Shown in pieces: positions 1 through 10,399 of a stretch of 64,000 nucleotides of DNA. The number at the start of each line of letters is the position of its first letter. The stretch's first letter is position 1. The notes below the pieces were generated by a model, which did no database searches, had not been told where the DNA came from, and saw nothing but the letters and a program-made list of their open reading frames with translations. Source of the DNA: Pteria penguin (Eukaryota; Mollusca; Bivalvia; Pterioida; Pteriidae); the NCBI GenBank assembly GCA_035048485.1, contig CM068588.1, forward strand, positions 22,714,324-22,778,323. The letters are read 5' to 3'. The translations under genes were made by a program, and so were the position numbers.

Positions 1-106
1 GATTTATGACCTTGCTTTTTAGTTCGTAGTATTTCTCTTCGCCGAGTATCCCATCAGCGTCTGTGAGTGACGAAATGTCATATTCGATTCCAGAGTCCTG
101 CATCAT
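1..106 (-). CDS. 5' coding fragment, product unknown, runs off left edge
   Basis: Reading leftwards from an ATG at 106 there is an uninterrupted frame of 35 codons to the window edge, beginning MMQDSGIEYDISS and continuing with an acidic, then helix-like stretch (GEEKYYELKSKVIN). The composition is protein-like and the region is less AT-rich than its surroundings. There is no polypyrimidine acceptor just upstream, so I read it as a first coding exon rather than an internal one. It could instead be a later exon of the gene whose exon lies at 2647-2972 on the same strand, because an AG follows the second Met codon. The family is not recognised and the fragment is short. Confidence 0.4.
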   Translation of the reverse strand, partial: MMQDSGIEYDISSLTDADGILGEEKYYELKSKVIN

Positions 107-745
107 TTCGTTCTTTATTTGTCAAAATTTAGAACGTACAATCGTTTACAAGATGGTCGCGACCACTTTATGATACTATACATTCTAACCAATCAAATTT
201 CGAGACAATGATGAATATTCTATAATTAGAATCAATAGTGGAAAGTCCCTTTTAGACGTCAGATACACATATAAAGGGGAACAACTCGAGAAAGAGTAAC
301 GTGTTTGTGAGGAAAAACAAACAAACCTGCTGATCAATGAATCGTGAAGTTTGCCCTTGGCATCTTTAATAGCGAAGGAGAAGAGGGGGAGGGTGGTTTT
401 ATGCTTTTCATACAGCATATATAAGTGGTCAAAACAGGGCACTTATTAATTAATTTATTTATTCAATCTACTTATAAATAATTTATTTATCATAGACAGA
501 TTTAGGAGTCGAGCAAGGGAATCACACATTCTCTTTGTATATGTCAAGCAGGGACGTATATAACACACGTCCCTGATGTCAAACTCACTTTTATAAATCC
601 ATTACTGACTGCTAGATATAGAAATAACTTGTGTCGGCATTTGATTTGATTGTCTATTAATACAATACTGACATACTCAACTGTGTTCCTTCTACGCAAT
701 GATATTTACATTGATCACTGTTGCTCAAATCAAACATAACCATAG
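107..745. other. AT-rich stretch, no gene seen
   Basis: It would be the 5' flank of the coding fragment at 1-106. It contains a TATATAA-like string near 418 and short purine runs. I see no splice-flanked exon and no repeat family here. Confidence 0.4.
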
Positions 746-890
746 GTCTTCAGTGGCGGATTTAGAGGGCCCCCCTTTGGTCACAAATTTACTAGTAAAA
801 TTCCAGATTTTGCGCCAAAAAAGGCTGAGAAGTGTGGTTAAAACCCATTTGGGCCCCCTTTTCAGAAATCCTGGATCTGCCACTGGTCTT
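746..890 (+). mobile_element. MITE copy A (CAGTGGCGGAT family)
   Basis: The element occupies 751-885. Its inverted ends are CAGTGGCGGATTTAG and the complement of CTGGATCTGCCACTG, and it is flanked by the perfect 5-bp direct repeat GTCTT (746-750 and 886-890). Inside are a C/G-run and a segment (CCAGATTTTGCGCCAAAAA) shared with copies near 8.5, 10.2 and 53.8 kb. It codes for nothing and is a non-autonomous DNA transposon. The superfamily is not assigned. Confidence 0.8.
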
Positions 891-1082
891 CACTTCAAAA
901 TAATTCATTATGATATGACGCAATCGTACGAATAATCTCAATATGTATCTTTTTTAAATCTCTATACAAGCTACACATTTAGTTATGAAATTACTATACA
1001 CACCGACTTATGTAAACTGTCCATTCGACACGTGGGGAGTAAGCTTGAGCTGTGATATATCATCCATTTATATTTTTAAATA

Positions 1083-1112
1083 TAGCGGATCCAGGATTTC
1101 CGAAAAGGTAGA
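1083..1112. mobile_element. MITE end fragment
   Basis: GCGGATCCAGGATTTCCGAAAAGG matches the right-hand end (reverse orientation) of the CAGTGGCGGAT MITE family. No partner end is seen, and a SINE tail abuts it. Confidence 0.45.
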
Positions 1113-1375
1113 CATATGTGATTGATTGATTGATTTTTGTTTCACGTATATGGTGACGGCATCTGCCTGATGCGGGGTATACAAATTTTGACCTTTGCAA
1201 CGGACCCACCCAAAGCAGTGAGGGATCTTTAACGTGCCATGCATATCATGACACGGGGCTTCGGTTTTTACTGTCTCATCCGAGAGGCATGACACCGGCA
1301 TGACTAGAGCGAGACTCGAACCCCGGCCTCCCGATCAGGAGTCCGACGCGATACCACTAGGCCACACCGGCTTCT
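1113..1375 (-). mobile_element. tRNA-derived SINE
   Basis: Read on the minus strand, a tRNA-like head (A-box-like TGGCCTAGTGGTA, B box GGTTCGAGTC) is followed by a central block (CTCTCGGATGAGACAGTAAA, then GGCACGTTAAAGATCCCTCA) and a tail of GATT/AATC units at 1117-1133. This order is that of invertebrate tRNA SINEs with a conserved central domain (I recall the MetaSINE/Ceph-type groups). It is the best preserved copy in the window. The short frame across it is not a gene. Confidence 0.85.
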
Positions 1376-1394
1376 TTTAAGTTATATATCTTCA

Positions 1395-1437
1395 TACATG
1401 GATGGATGGACCGATGGATAGATAGATCGATCGATAT
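1395..1437. repeat. GATG/GATA microsatellite
   Basis: Imperfect tetranucleotide run (ATGGATGGATGG, GATAGATAG, GATCGATCG). Confidence 0.7.
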
Positions 1438-1757
1438 AGGTCTGTGCGTTGAAGAAAATTAATAATCTAAACTCCAACATCAGGAAAATTAATATTCTGT
1501 CCCAGTTTGTTGGGAAATACATGCATGTATTGTAAACCTACCAATGTTAACCCCTTCCTCTTTTCATCTTTAAATTCAAACGGTTGTTCCCTTAGTAGAG
1601 GGAAAACCCTACCACACGTCCTTCGATAAGTTGTGAACTTTCAGATGATACTCTGTTCGAGTTTCTACGCGCTTCAACTAAGATTTGAACCCAGACTTCA
1701 GAGAGGCAACTGGCAACGTTTACAGTACTCAAGATAACGTGGCTTTCGCCTCCTCTG

Positions 1758-2036
1758 GAGCCTGTGTTGCTCAGTGGATGAAGCGCTCGATTCGTGACTG
1801 AGAAGTGCGGGTTTGATTCCTGTCGTGGATATACCCGTTTCATATCTTTCGTATGAGACGATGAAAACCAATGTATAGTGTCAAAGTAAGCGTGGCACGT
1901 AAACGATCCCTGGCTGCTTCGGCCTGTGGGTCTGTTGCAAAGGCACGAACCTCTATCAATGCATCAGAGAGATGCTATAACCACAGACGTTAAAAATCGT
2001 GCAGCACTTGACGTAAAACAATAATTAGTCAATCAA
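1758..2036 (+). mobile_element. tRNA-derived SINE
   Basis: The head GTTGCTCAGTGGATGAAGCG and B-box-like GGGTTTGATTCC are followed by the central block TCGTATGAGACGATGAAAACC, GGCACGTAAACGATCCCTGG and a tail ending in CAATAATTAGTCAATCAA. The order is the same as in the SINE at 1113-1375, with a different head. Confidence 0.8.
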
Positions 2037-2286
2037 CCTTCACCCCCTCTCTATTATAATACCAAGCGATCTATTATTGGTATTTCAGTAGGAAAAGGTG
2101 CAAAATGAAAACCCTGTGGTAAGTTCAATCTAGAAAACGCCCCATCTCCACAATAATCATCAATCAACCTTCACCCCCTCTCTATTATAATACCAAGCAC
2201 TCTATTATTGGTATTTCAATAGAAAAAGGTGCAAAATGAAAACCCTATGGTAAGTTCAATCTAGAAAATGCCCCATCTCCATCCCT
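2030..2286 (+). repeat. Two-copy tandem duplication, 131-bp unit
   Basis: CAATCAACCTTCACCCCC begins at 2030 and again at 2161. The following sequence (CTATTATTGGTATTTCA, GGTGCAAAATGAAAACC, CCCCATCTCCA) repeats with a handful of differences. The unit starts at the SINE tail, so SINE-tail slippage may have seeded it. Confidence 0.85.
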
Positions 2287-2479
2287 CTCCTTTAGTCGTC
2301 GAAGACTCGAGCGAAGCTTTATCATGAAAGTATTTACACATAAACTTATATTGACTATATAAAACAAAGTATACATACAATAGACAAGTTTTAAACTGTA
2401 TTATCATTTTGCATTGATTACTATCACAGACACGGGTGAATGATTCAGGGGCGTATCGTGTTGTAAATCTTCAGTGACA

Positions 2480-2485
2480 CCTCTC

Positions 2486-2516
<31 letters not shown>

Positions 2517-2517
2517 G
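2480..2517 (+). repeat. (CT)n microsatellite
   Basis: Run of CT dinucleotides broken by single G's. Confidence 0.9.
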
Positions 2518-2646
2518 TAGGGAGATACAGGGTAGTGCTATTTTTTTCCTCCGATTACAACACAACGTCAACGAGGTTTGATAACATTCTTACAAAGCTC
2601 TTGGATCCGCTGCTGAATTTACAGTACATGTATATATTGTACATAC

Positions 2647-2972
2647 CTTCTTATAACTCGTATCTTATCCACCTTTCCACTTTTGATCCGAGAGGTATCT
2701 AATAAACTTTTCAGATAAATTTTTCCACCGCGATCCTCACATCGAGTCACTAGAATCACTGTGCGTGAGGGGTCGGGTTCCCCCCTCACCTCATCAATGT
2801 CCTCTTCTGTCTGGCATTCGTGTGATTCTACGGAAACTTCCGAATCAGTTGAACTATTCTCTCGTCGATACACACCTTTAACTTTCCCATTTTTATCCCT
2901 CTGCTCTTTATCCACCCTTAAATCCAATCCACTATCGTTACTGCTCTCGTCCGCCGTGACCACCATCTTCAT
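2647..2972 (-). CDS. Coding exon of an unknown acidic protein, likely first exon
   Basis: A frame of 108 complete codons starts at an ATG at 2972 (a second ATG at 2966 is equally possible) and ends at a good donor (AGAAG|GTATGT, boundary 2647). Codons 1-70 are rich in Ser, Asp, Glu and Lys, with a stretch NSSTDSEVSVESHECQTEED that looks disordered. Codons 70-108 look folded (SRTVILVTRCEDRGGKIYLK) and end basic (KVDKIRVIRR). Downstream exons would lie to the left. The only other minus-strand coding signal there is 1-106, and whether the two belong together cannot be decided from sequence. The family is not recognised. The opposite strand also has a frame of 72 codons, but it is low-complexity Ser/Leu and looks like a shadow. 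Confidence 0.45.
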
Positions 2973-2989
2973 TGTGTGACCTCGTTAAC

Positions 2990-4110
2990 GGAAGGGGGTT
3001 CAAATCCCTCCCTTTGCCACTCCCTCTTATAACTGCTTGCCAACTCTATTATCTATGTTGACGTATGTACACAAGGACAAGCTATATATGCATATACACG
3101 GTATATAATTATGTACCCGCTGAACGTTATCAACATGTACTATGACCATCTGACTGATGACCTATCACCTCTTCGTTTATTGACATTTTCACCACAGTTA
3201 CGCAGACTAGCTGCTTACTGTCTCCAATTACCATAAGTGCTGTGACATAGCCCCTTTTTACGTTATTTACATAAGTATTTCTCTTGTCCTACTTTGGAAC
3301 AGCGCCTTTCACTTAAATTTTTTTAAATGTAGAACGTTACATAAATTTATCATTCCTACTCGCTGAATTAATGATGCATGTATCTAACAATCCCTGGGCT
3401 TTACGTAATCTTGCATATGCTCTCTTTATGAAAGTTTTACAAACTTTGATTGTTATACAATGCTAAAGTGTGTTCATTATGGATGGGATCAGGATGGATG
3501 GATAATTATGATGACGGATCTATATATCTTACGAACAGGAAGCGGTTATTCTATTCTTCCTCGTCGTGTGTTGTGGTGATAAGACTGTTGTACCACGGGC
3601 GGATGCAGCAATTTTATTGATGATTTGCCTTATGAAAAAGAGGAGGCAAGTCTGCAAGTTGAGAGTAGTGGCTCTTTGCTGATAAAATTCGAATAGAAGT
3701 AACATTACATTTATTATTACCATATCGTCTTAATATATGAATTATTCTAATGCGTTTATTAAAAAAAGGAGTATCAATGGGTATTTTAACTAATATTTTC
3801 TTTATTTTCTCTCAAAGTGAAGCCAAAAAAGGAGAGTTTTGAAATGGAAGGAAAATCAATTTAGATAAGTGATTATCTTTTTGTTAAAATTTGACAAAGG
3901 GAGGTAAACCCCCTCTGAATTATTTTAAAGATATAGAAATATCTCAACTGTAGCCAGCACGGACAAAAATTCTTACGGTACTCCGACCACAGTATCGCCC
4001 ATCACTCAATGCTGATCGCCAGCATATAAATAAATTGATAATTGACCAACTAAAAACCGAACAGTGCAATTTCAGGAGCTCCAACGAAGCATCCTGGCTT
4101 TGAACATATT
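2990..4110. other. Intergenic, no gene seen
   Basis: AT-rich sequence without convincing exons. Near 3000 there is a tRNA T-arm-like string (GGGGGTTCAAATCCC), but no matching acceptor or anticodon arm is found. Confidence 0.4.
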
Positions 4111-4114
4111 GTAA

Positions 4115-4352
4115 CGACGGTGTATCTCAGTGTACGAGGTGCTCGACTCGTGCCGGAGAGGTCCCGGTTTCGACTCCAGCTATGGGTACACCGCTGTCTT
4201 GTCTCTCGAATGAGACACTAAAAACGAAGTCCAGTGTCGCGGTAGGCGTGGCACGTAAAAGATCCCTCACTGTTTTGGATGAGTCCTTTCCAAAGGTATA
4301 ACTTTCTATGCAGTGCATCAAGCAGAATTTCAGAAAAGGGAGATAACTCTGT
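4115..4352 (+). mobile_element. tRNA-derived SINE (diverged)
   Basis: The head GTATCTCAGTGTACGAGG and B-box-like CCGGTTTCGACTCC precede TCGAATGAGACACTAAAAAC, GGCACGTAAAAGATCCCTCA and an AGAAAAGGGAGATAACTC end. It is the same class as the SINEs at 1113 and 1758. Confidence 0.75.
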
Positions 4353-5254
4353 ATATAAACGGAAAAGGTTTGTCTTAATGACAACATGAACTATTATTCA
4401 AAACACATTGTAAGGGCATGCGTGTGTAAAAAGTGATATTATCTTTTACGTATCTTTGCTAGCCAAGCGTGACGATCGCTGCCCTCTCGAGAACTCTCTT
4501 TCTCTCTGCAGAGGAGCGACCATCATCTTTGGCTATATACAGAGATTTGATCAAAGTTACATTTGATTAAAGTATATATGACATTCTTAATGTAACTGAA
4601 TAAAAACTAATAATTATAGAATATAAATCTTATTCGAATTCAAGTGTAACCGACTAAGTTTTGTCGTGAGCGTGCCTTTTGTTTTTAAGCCTCGGGATCG
4701 CTGCTTCAAACCTTATTATAACTCTTCAGTTATTTGTTCCTCCAATGAGAAAATTGAAATTTAGATCCCATATCATGATTTACATAAAAAGGTAAAGGCA
4801 GTCTCATCACTTTGAGATAGTATATTAAGTGAATCCGAACATAATACTCGAAAGAGGTATTAAGATCAATAGATGCATGTTCCTCGTGTGCGCAAACTAT
4901 CGATACATCCGACCAATAAATTATGCATTAATTTGTCTTGGCAGAAAAGTTCAACAGATAAGTCACGAACACACCAGAAAAGGCGTGAACACGTGATATG
5001 TTTTCCTTATACATGTACATTCATACAAATCACACTGTGGTTAAATCAGGTGGATGTTTTATTTATTTATTTAGTGCTATAATATTTATTTCTCAATCAA
5101 GATCGACCAAAATACACTTCAGATCCCCGCAATGCTTTATATACATTTTTGTAGTATTTGTAAGCGTCTGCAGGCCTCATAGTGTATATAGTTTTTATTA
5201 TAGCAGCGACGTTAACTAGAAATGTAACTGAGGCTATTTAATTATAGAACAACG

Positions 5255-5345
5255 TAACGCAATGGACATTCACGGTTCATTTGGTATTGAAAGTAGAGTC
5301 AGATACCAAGGAAGAGAAAGCATCTCCTGTTTCGTGGTCACATCC
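5255..5345. repeat. Dispersed repeat, shared motif with 63.6 kb
   Basis: GGACATTCACGG, then AGTCAGATACCAAGGAAG and GCATCTCCTG recur in diverged form at 63630-63705 (GGACATTCACGG ... CAGGTGTCCAGGAGGAGTAAG ... CGTCTCCTG). This makes an interspersed repeat likely. The ends are not defined. Confidence 0.4.
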
Positions 5346-5555
5346 GTGATGTGTCCAAAAACTGAAACGATACCAAAAATATTTCAACATCTTTGCACAA
5401 GATTACCGTGACTTTACGTCGTAAAAAAATTCACATCCACAAAGCATTAAATTTGCGGTATAACAAGGCAGTTCCTGTCACTTTAGTCTTCAAAGTCAGA
5501 GAAATACATTTCCAGTAATATGTACATGTAGAAGGCAAATGTATGAAATAATCTG

Positions 5556-5727
5556 TTGGTTGGTTGATTGGTGTTTTACGTCGCTTTCAACAGTATTTCA
5601 GTTATATCGCGACATGGAAGCAGGAGGTTACCAACCTCTTAAACATAGTGGCGCAACCCGGGAATCGAACCCGTATCGTCGGCGCCGCAAGCAAAGCGCT
5701 TAACCACTACACCAAGCCTGCCCCTGA
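5556..5727 (-). mobile_element. tRNA-derived SINE, second type
   Basis: On the minus strand a head with A box GGTGTAGTGGTTAAG and B box GGGTTCGATTCC is followed by CGATATAACTGAAATACTG, GTTGAAAGCGACGTAAAAC and a CAATCAACCAACC tail. The central block differs from the other SINEs here, so this is a separate family. It sits just downstream of the minus-strand 246-codon gene. Confidence 0.85.
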
Positions 5728-5796
5728 AATAATCTGATACTCGACTTACTGAGACCACAATTATAAATTAACTATAGATTTTCAGTTTCATTAATA

Positions 5797-5803
5797 TTTA
5801 TTC
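5797..5803 (-). promoter_or_regulatory. Poly(A) signal of the minus-strand 246-codon gene
   Basis: AATAAA on the minus strand (in GTGAATAAATATT), about 95 bases past the stop codon at 5896. It is the only such hexamer close to the gene end. Confidence 0.5.
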
Positions 5804-5895
5804 ACCACATTCAAAGCATAATATACTGAAAACAATAACATACATTGCACAAGTCCCGATATAATAATATAGCACTATAAGATTATACACTTCGT

Positions 5896-6636
5896 TTACA
5901 ACACTACAAGGGTATCACAAAGTTTTTCATTTGCCATGAATTCCTTGTTGAATTTCTTCATTTTCTTGATGACATCACGCCTGAACTTCGTCTCACTGAA
6001 ATCTGAATGAAGGCGAGTTGATGCTTTGTTTCTATGGAGGCAATGTCTCTGTGTTGTACGAGCTGGAAATGGGTCTTCTTGGCCCGGGACCTCTGGTCGA
6101 GTGTGAGGATTGTTGTAACATTCTGTGGACCTATCAGGAAAGTCTTCTCTACCGGGGACTTCCGGTCGTTCATGAGTAATATAGAAGTCCCTTACGTCAT
6201 CATCTCCTTCGCTATCATCCGAGTTCGGAACTCTGTGATCTTGGTCACGTAAATGTTTCCTTGTGCTTTGTCGAGGCAGTCTGTAATTCCTCGTAGTAGA
6301 CGTCGGAACTACGTCTCTCATGTAGGAGTCCTCTAACCAGATATCTGTCTGTTCGTGTATGGACCATGTGCAGATACTCGCAGAGGACGACTTGCATGTG
6401 ACACTGGTAACATCTTTAGACTGGAAACCAACAACTCTCATAGAATGCTCGTCTATAAAGGTGGACGAAGCGATCGGGCAGACCCTATGCTTCCCACAAG
6501 ATGGATTCTCAATGAAGGTGGATGAGGCCAATGGTCGGAAGTCCTTAACGCCACGGGCTGAAGTGCTTGATACCTCATAAAATCTCCTTTCACCGGACTC
6601 GCTGCCCTCAATCTGTCGTAGGGTAGTATTCACCAT
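5896..6636 (-). CDS. Intronless 246-codon gene, copy 1, function unknown
   Basis: A complete frame from ATG (6636) to TAA (5896) without introns. It has no signal peptide or membrane segment. Visible features are two related motifs, PLASSTFIE (about residue 36) and PIASSTFID (about 54), an acidic run (SDDSEGDDD, about 140), two RPEVPG(R/Q)ED repeats (about 157 and 183) and a basic C-terminal helix (RRDVIKKMKKFNKEF) before the tail. The plus-strand gene at 11216-11956 is its inverted paralogue: residues 1-112 differ at about eight positions, while the second half differs much more but stays in frame. Preserved reading frame in both copies argues for a translated gene. I do not recognise the family. 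The upstream 240 bp, including ATATATA at 6711, are almost identical to the other copy. Confidence 0.7.
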   Translation of the reverse strand: MVNTTLRQIEGSESGERRFYEVSSTSARGVKDFRPLASSTFIENPSCGKHRVCPIASSTFIDEHSMRVVGFQSKDVTSVTCKSSSASICTWSIHEQTDIWLEDSYMRDVVPTSTTRNYRLPRQSTRKHLRDQDHRVPNSDDSEGDDDVRDFYITHERPEVPGREDFPDRSTECYNNPHTRPEVPGQEDPFPARTTQRHCLHRNKASTRLHSDFSETKFRRDVIKKMKKFNKEFMANEKLCDTLVVL

Positions 6637-6875
6637 GATAGGAATTATGATTCAGTGTATTATCTGACAAGTTGTGAATATGAAATGGTGTACCTAGTCC
6701 AAGTATGCACATATATACCCATGGTCTAATTATCAGATACATCTAATAATTACTGGTGTATGTGTCAAGCGACATATTGCAATATTGCTAATTAGTCTCA
6801 TTTTCACTCCGTGGTAATTACTCCTGTTTAGGACGACACCTGCTAGATGCACATCGAGTAATTATCTCACTTCTG
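6637..6875 (-). promoter_or_regulatory. Duplicated promoter block, copy 1
   Basis: Reverse complement of about 10975-11215. I see only about two substitutions in roughly 240 bp. It contains a TATA-like ATATATA (6711-6717, about 75 bases upstream of the ATG) and a C/EBP-like ATTGCAATA palindrome (about 6778-6790). Homology stops near 6870. Confidence 0.6.
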
Positions 6876-7431
6876 TGCTTCACATTAATCACACTAATAT
6901 CAATTATATCTTTGCAAATTATGCATTTACTAAGTGAGGGAAATACGTTAGTTTGGACAATAATTACAAGATAAATATACGCATATTACTGTAAACACAG
7001 TTTTTACCTCTCCCTTTGATGAAGAGAGACCTTATGCTTTACTTTGTCTTTGTTCTTTATGTACCTTTCAATAAAACGAAAATACAAAAGAAAAACATAT
7101 AATTACAATTAAAATGCATGTTCATCGTTGTGAAAATAATTTTGTTTCTCCTTACGACACATTATAAACCCATATCTTTTTGTTTCTTTATATCTATTCT
7201 GACAATTGAAAAATTTGGTTTAAGGGGAAACAAATACTATCTACAAAATTTCATAATTTCTAACCATACATGTATTGCATTTTGTAAACATATTATATTT
7301 TCCAAAATTTCATCCAAACTTGATGTCATTTCTTTTATATATCAAATGCCTCCTCATGTCTCTTTGTTGATATCCCTGCTTCTGCATACGCCAAGAAACA
7401 AACCCTTGGCCCTGATCCTGAGGCCAGTTAA

Positions 7432-7710
7432 GCGCGGATCCAGAAATTTTGTCGAAAGGGGGTCTATTCCCAATGAATTTTCCGAGACGGGGTCCATACA
7501 TGTTTTTGTGTGTAAAATTACGTACTTTACATGCAGTGGCGGATCCAGGATTTCCGAAAGGGGGGGGGATGGGTATTAGCCAAACTTCTCAGCCATTTTT
7601 GGCTCCCCCCCTCTAAATCCGCCACTGACATGGAAGAATAACTAGGAAAGACACTTTCGATGATTATCAGGGTGGGTCCAGACCCCCGGTCCCTGACTTT
7701 GGATCCGCAC
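7432..7710. mobile_element. Outer MITE-like element interrupted by MITE copy B
   Basis: GCGCGGATCCAGAAATTTTG on the left and CTTTGGATCCGCAC on the right are imperfect inverted ends, with GGGGGTC and GACCCCC near them. The complete CAGTGGCGGAT MITE (7534-7627) lies inside. I see no clear target duplication for the outer element. Confidence 0.45.
7529..7632 (-). mobile_element. MITE copy B (CAGTGGCGGAT family)
   Basis: 94-bp element at 7534-7627 with ends CAGTGGCGGATCCAGGATTT and the complement of CTCTAAATCCGCCACTG, flanked by the perfect 5-bp repeat ACATG. It is inserted opposite in orientation to the other copies and is internally deleted. Confidence 0.85.
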
Positions 7711-7712
7711 AT

Positions 7713-8512
7713 GGGCCCTGTTTTACTAAACTTTAAGAATTTAATACGGCAAATTGTAAATATTTAACGACATATTAAAGGAAAAAGTTTACAGAAATGA
7801 ATGATTTTCCATTGGAGGCTTGTTTATGTTTGCTTTTAGAGTATTCAAGTAAAATTTTTATCAGTTCAGCGGTCCATAATTTAAGATCTGTCGTAAGTAC
7901 ATGTATTTTTTTTTTGTAAAACAGGCCATTGGTATCTAATTGAATGCTTCCTTATTTGTCCTGCCTCCTCCTGACACCGATGTTATTTCACCCCTTTTTC
8001 TGGAGATACATTTCAGTGCATCAACAAATTTAAACAGAATTAGAATAAATGTAATCAAATTAAGTATTTTAAAAGTTCATATTTTTCCAGTTTGAGTGTG
8101 TGCGCCTCTGATGAGGGGGGCGAGGGGATCCTTAAAATCATTACTATATGGTTATGACAATATGGTGTTGCATCATTTAAAAATTCTCTCCATTATTCAA
8201 TAGTTTGGTCCCTTTCTCGCTTATAAGTTTCACTCACATCCATGTGTATATTTTCTTTGAATTGAATTTTTACTTTAATACGTGTTTGAAAGAGTAATAT
8301 AAACAGCTTCGCAGTCAGTTTTTAGATTTTAATCGAACGTCGCCGTGTCGATATTGCAATAATTTCCTATTTCTTCGTCAGGACCTTAGAAAGCATTTCA
8401 AACTTGGGGAGGGGGTGGGTTGACGCAATGAATTTCGTTTAATTTCTCAACGTGATAAAAATTGGTCCGGCCATGATCGGTCAAAAAGTGTCCCTCTTTT
8501 CCGATTCGTGTG
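7713..8512. other. Intergenic AT-rich sequence, no gene seen
   Basis: No exon with splice signals and no long frame. There are short G-runs near 8115 and 8408. Confidence 0.4.
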
Positions 8513-8692
8513 GGACTCGGTGGCGGATTTAGAGGGAGGGCTCGGGGGCCCCACCTACCCCCTTTTCGCCACATATTTAACAGTAAAAATCCAGATTTGG
8601 CACCAAAAATGACTTTTTTGTAGTTTGTCTAATACACTTGGGCCCCCCCCCCCCCCCCCCGTTTTGGAAATTCTGGATCCGCCACTTGGTCT
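8513..8692 (+). mobile_element. MITE copy C
   Basis: Element at 8518-8687 with ends CGGTGGCGGATTTAG and the complement of CTGGATCCGCCACTT. Flanks are GGACT and GGTCT (four of five match). It contains an 18-base C-run and the shared CCAGATTTGGCACCAAAAA block. Confidence 0.75.
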
Positions 8693-8992
8693 GTAGGCCT
8701 AGATGTTCATAAACTGACTTAACATGAAAACATTTGTAGAATGCTCTTCGTCAGTTTCAGTTTCATCAATTTTCGTTTAACGATTGATAATGTTGATATG
8801 AAATAAAATGCTGTAAACACTGTAGATAGAAGTATGACAAAATCGTTGGATTAAACAGTATTTATACTTGTAAAAATGTCCATTAAGCATACAATAAACA
8901 ACAATACATTGTGTGAAGGATTGAGCAGCAAGCAAGAATACTTATATCACTTCTTTATCTTCTTGAAGTGAAGTTTTGAAGACCTACTACAG

Positions 8993-9020
8993 TGGCGGAT
9001 TTAGAGGGGTGGGGGCGACA
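8993..9020 (+). mobile_element. MITE left-end fragment
   Basis: CAGTGGCGGATTTAGAGGGG matches the left end of the family. No right end follows; a (TA/TG)n run starts at once. Confidence 0.5.
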
Positions 9021-9289
9021 TATATATATGTGTGTGTGTGTACTGTGTATAAACGAGTTCACATTTAATATTATTATAATCTGACTGGATATCGTACATT
9101 TTCACATGCATACTTGATATAATCTTCACATGTGTGCTGATATATGATTTTAGACTAACACGTACATATATTGAGGTAGGAGTATTAAACAAATTTAAAG
9201 TATTTGAAACACAAAAATAGAAACATATGGATGATGGTTGTTTCCCGTTCTGAGAGTGATCAATAGTATGGTACACATATAATCCAACA

Positions 9290-9478
9290 TAGGCGGATCT
9301 AGAAATTTTTGAAAGAAAAGGGGCGGGGGGTTGCAGTCTCCCATGACTAATGTTTTGCACTAATCTGTCTGGAAAGGGGGGGGGGTTGCAGCCCTAAAAT
9401 GGTCGAAAATGACCTTTTTGGGTAAAATTTTCCGACCAAGGGGAGGGATTGCAACCCCCTATAACTCCGCCAATGTCC
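9290..9478. mobile_element. TIR element, GGCGGA variant
   Basis: Imperfect inverted ends: ATAGGCGGATCTAG on the left, AACTCCGCCAAT on the right. Two GGGGGTTGCAG strings lie inside. It resembles the CAGTGGCGGAT family in layout but differs in its interior. No clear target duplication. Confidence 0.45.
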
Positions 9479-9499
9479 GAGTAATTACGTAATGATGAT

Positions 9500-10228
9500 T
9501 GTTGTTGTTGAAAGTATGTGGCAGAGTACAAGGTACCACGATGTACTGGGAATGTACTAAATAATCAACGAAATTGGGCTTTATTTCCTCAATTAGCACA
9601 TTAATAAGTAGTGTAACTGAGTCTGAAAAAGTATAGGGACACAATTTGCAACTTGCAATGACAATATAAACAAAAACTCAACAGTTCTCAAGCGACAAGC
9701 ACATATAACTTATTAATTCTATATTAATGAACTGCAAAAGGTGGAATGGGTTGGATCCACTATTGGTGATAATATTTTTTTTTATCAAGGAATGAACTTT
9801 CACATTTTACTGATAGAAGTATACAGTCACGGTGGAATTCAACCTTTTCTGCATTCGCACAGAAGTCATGTTCACTTCTTTGTATATATTTCCAAGAGAT
9901 AACATTAACAATATAATGTTTGCAGCAACATAAAAAAGTATTGAAAGGTGCTGATTTTGTTAATATATTACTACACGTATATAGATCCACAAATAAGTAG
10001 ATTTCTGCAATTAAAAACACCCCTCCCTCCATCATTTCCGGTTCAACGTAATTACCACACTTATTCTCCCTGTGTGTTAGTTCATATCATAAACGTTTGT
10101 TTGTGCTTTTGTGATGGAACCCTTTCCTAGTTTTTGATATTTGATGCTAGTTTTCCGAAATTCGATATGTCTTACAATTTTGATTTCATTCTAGCTCATT
10201 CGTTTGGTAATTGATCTTAGATATCAAA
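9500..10228. other. AT-rich intergenic stretch, no gene seen
   Basis: Only short frames without splice context or recognisable composition. Confidence 0.35.
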
Positions 10229-10230
10229 TA

Positions 10231-10399
10231 GATAGTAGTGGCGGATTTAGAGGGGGGGGGGCAGCCCCCTTTTCACCACATACATGTATTTACCAATAAA
10301 ACTCCAGATTTGGTACCAAAAATGGCCTAGTAGTTTGGCTAATACACATGTGTGCCCCCCCCCCTCCTTTTGGGAAATTCTGGATCCGCCACTGGATAG
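10231..10399 (+). mobile_element. MITE copy E
   Basis: Element at 10236-10394 with ends TAGTGGCGGATTTAG and the complement of CTGGATCCGCCACTG, flanked by a perfect GATAG repeat (10231-10235 and 10395-10399). It has the shared interior CCAGATTTGGTACCAAAAA. Confidence 0.85.

Noticed and set aside
1299..1373. Possible functional tRNA gene (A and B boxes present)
   Set aside because: No proper cloverleaf acceptor or anticodon pairing, and the SINE central block and tail follow directly.
2985..3022. tRNA T-arm-like string GGGGGTTCAAATCCC
   Set aside because: No acceptor-stem partner or anticodon arm within 70 bases upstream; probably chance or a worn SINE head.
5958..6580. Additional frames overlapping the 246-codon gene on both strands
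   Set aside because: Shadows of the gene's composition; equivalent frames in the paralogue (for example 11272-11876) are not preserved at the same positions.
9001..9360. Minus-strand frame of 119 codons
   Set aside because: Lies across a dinucleotide run and two transposon ends, with low-complexity composition and no splice context.
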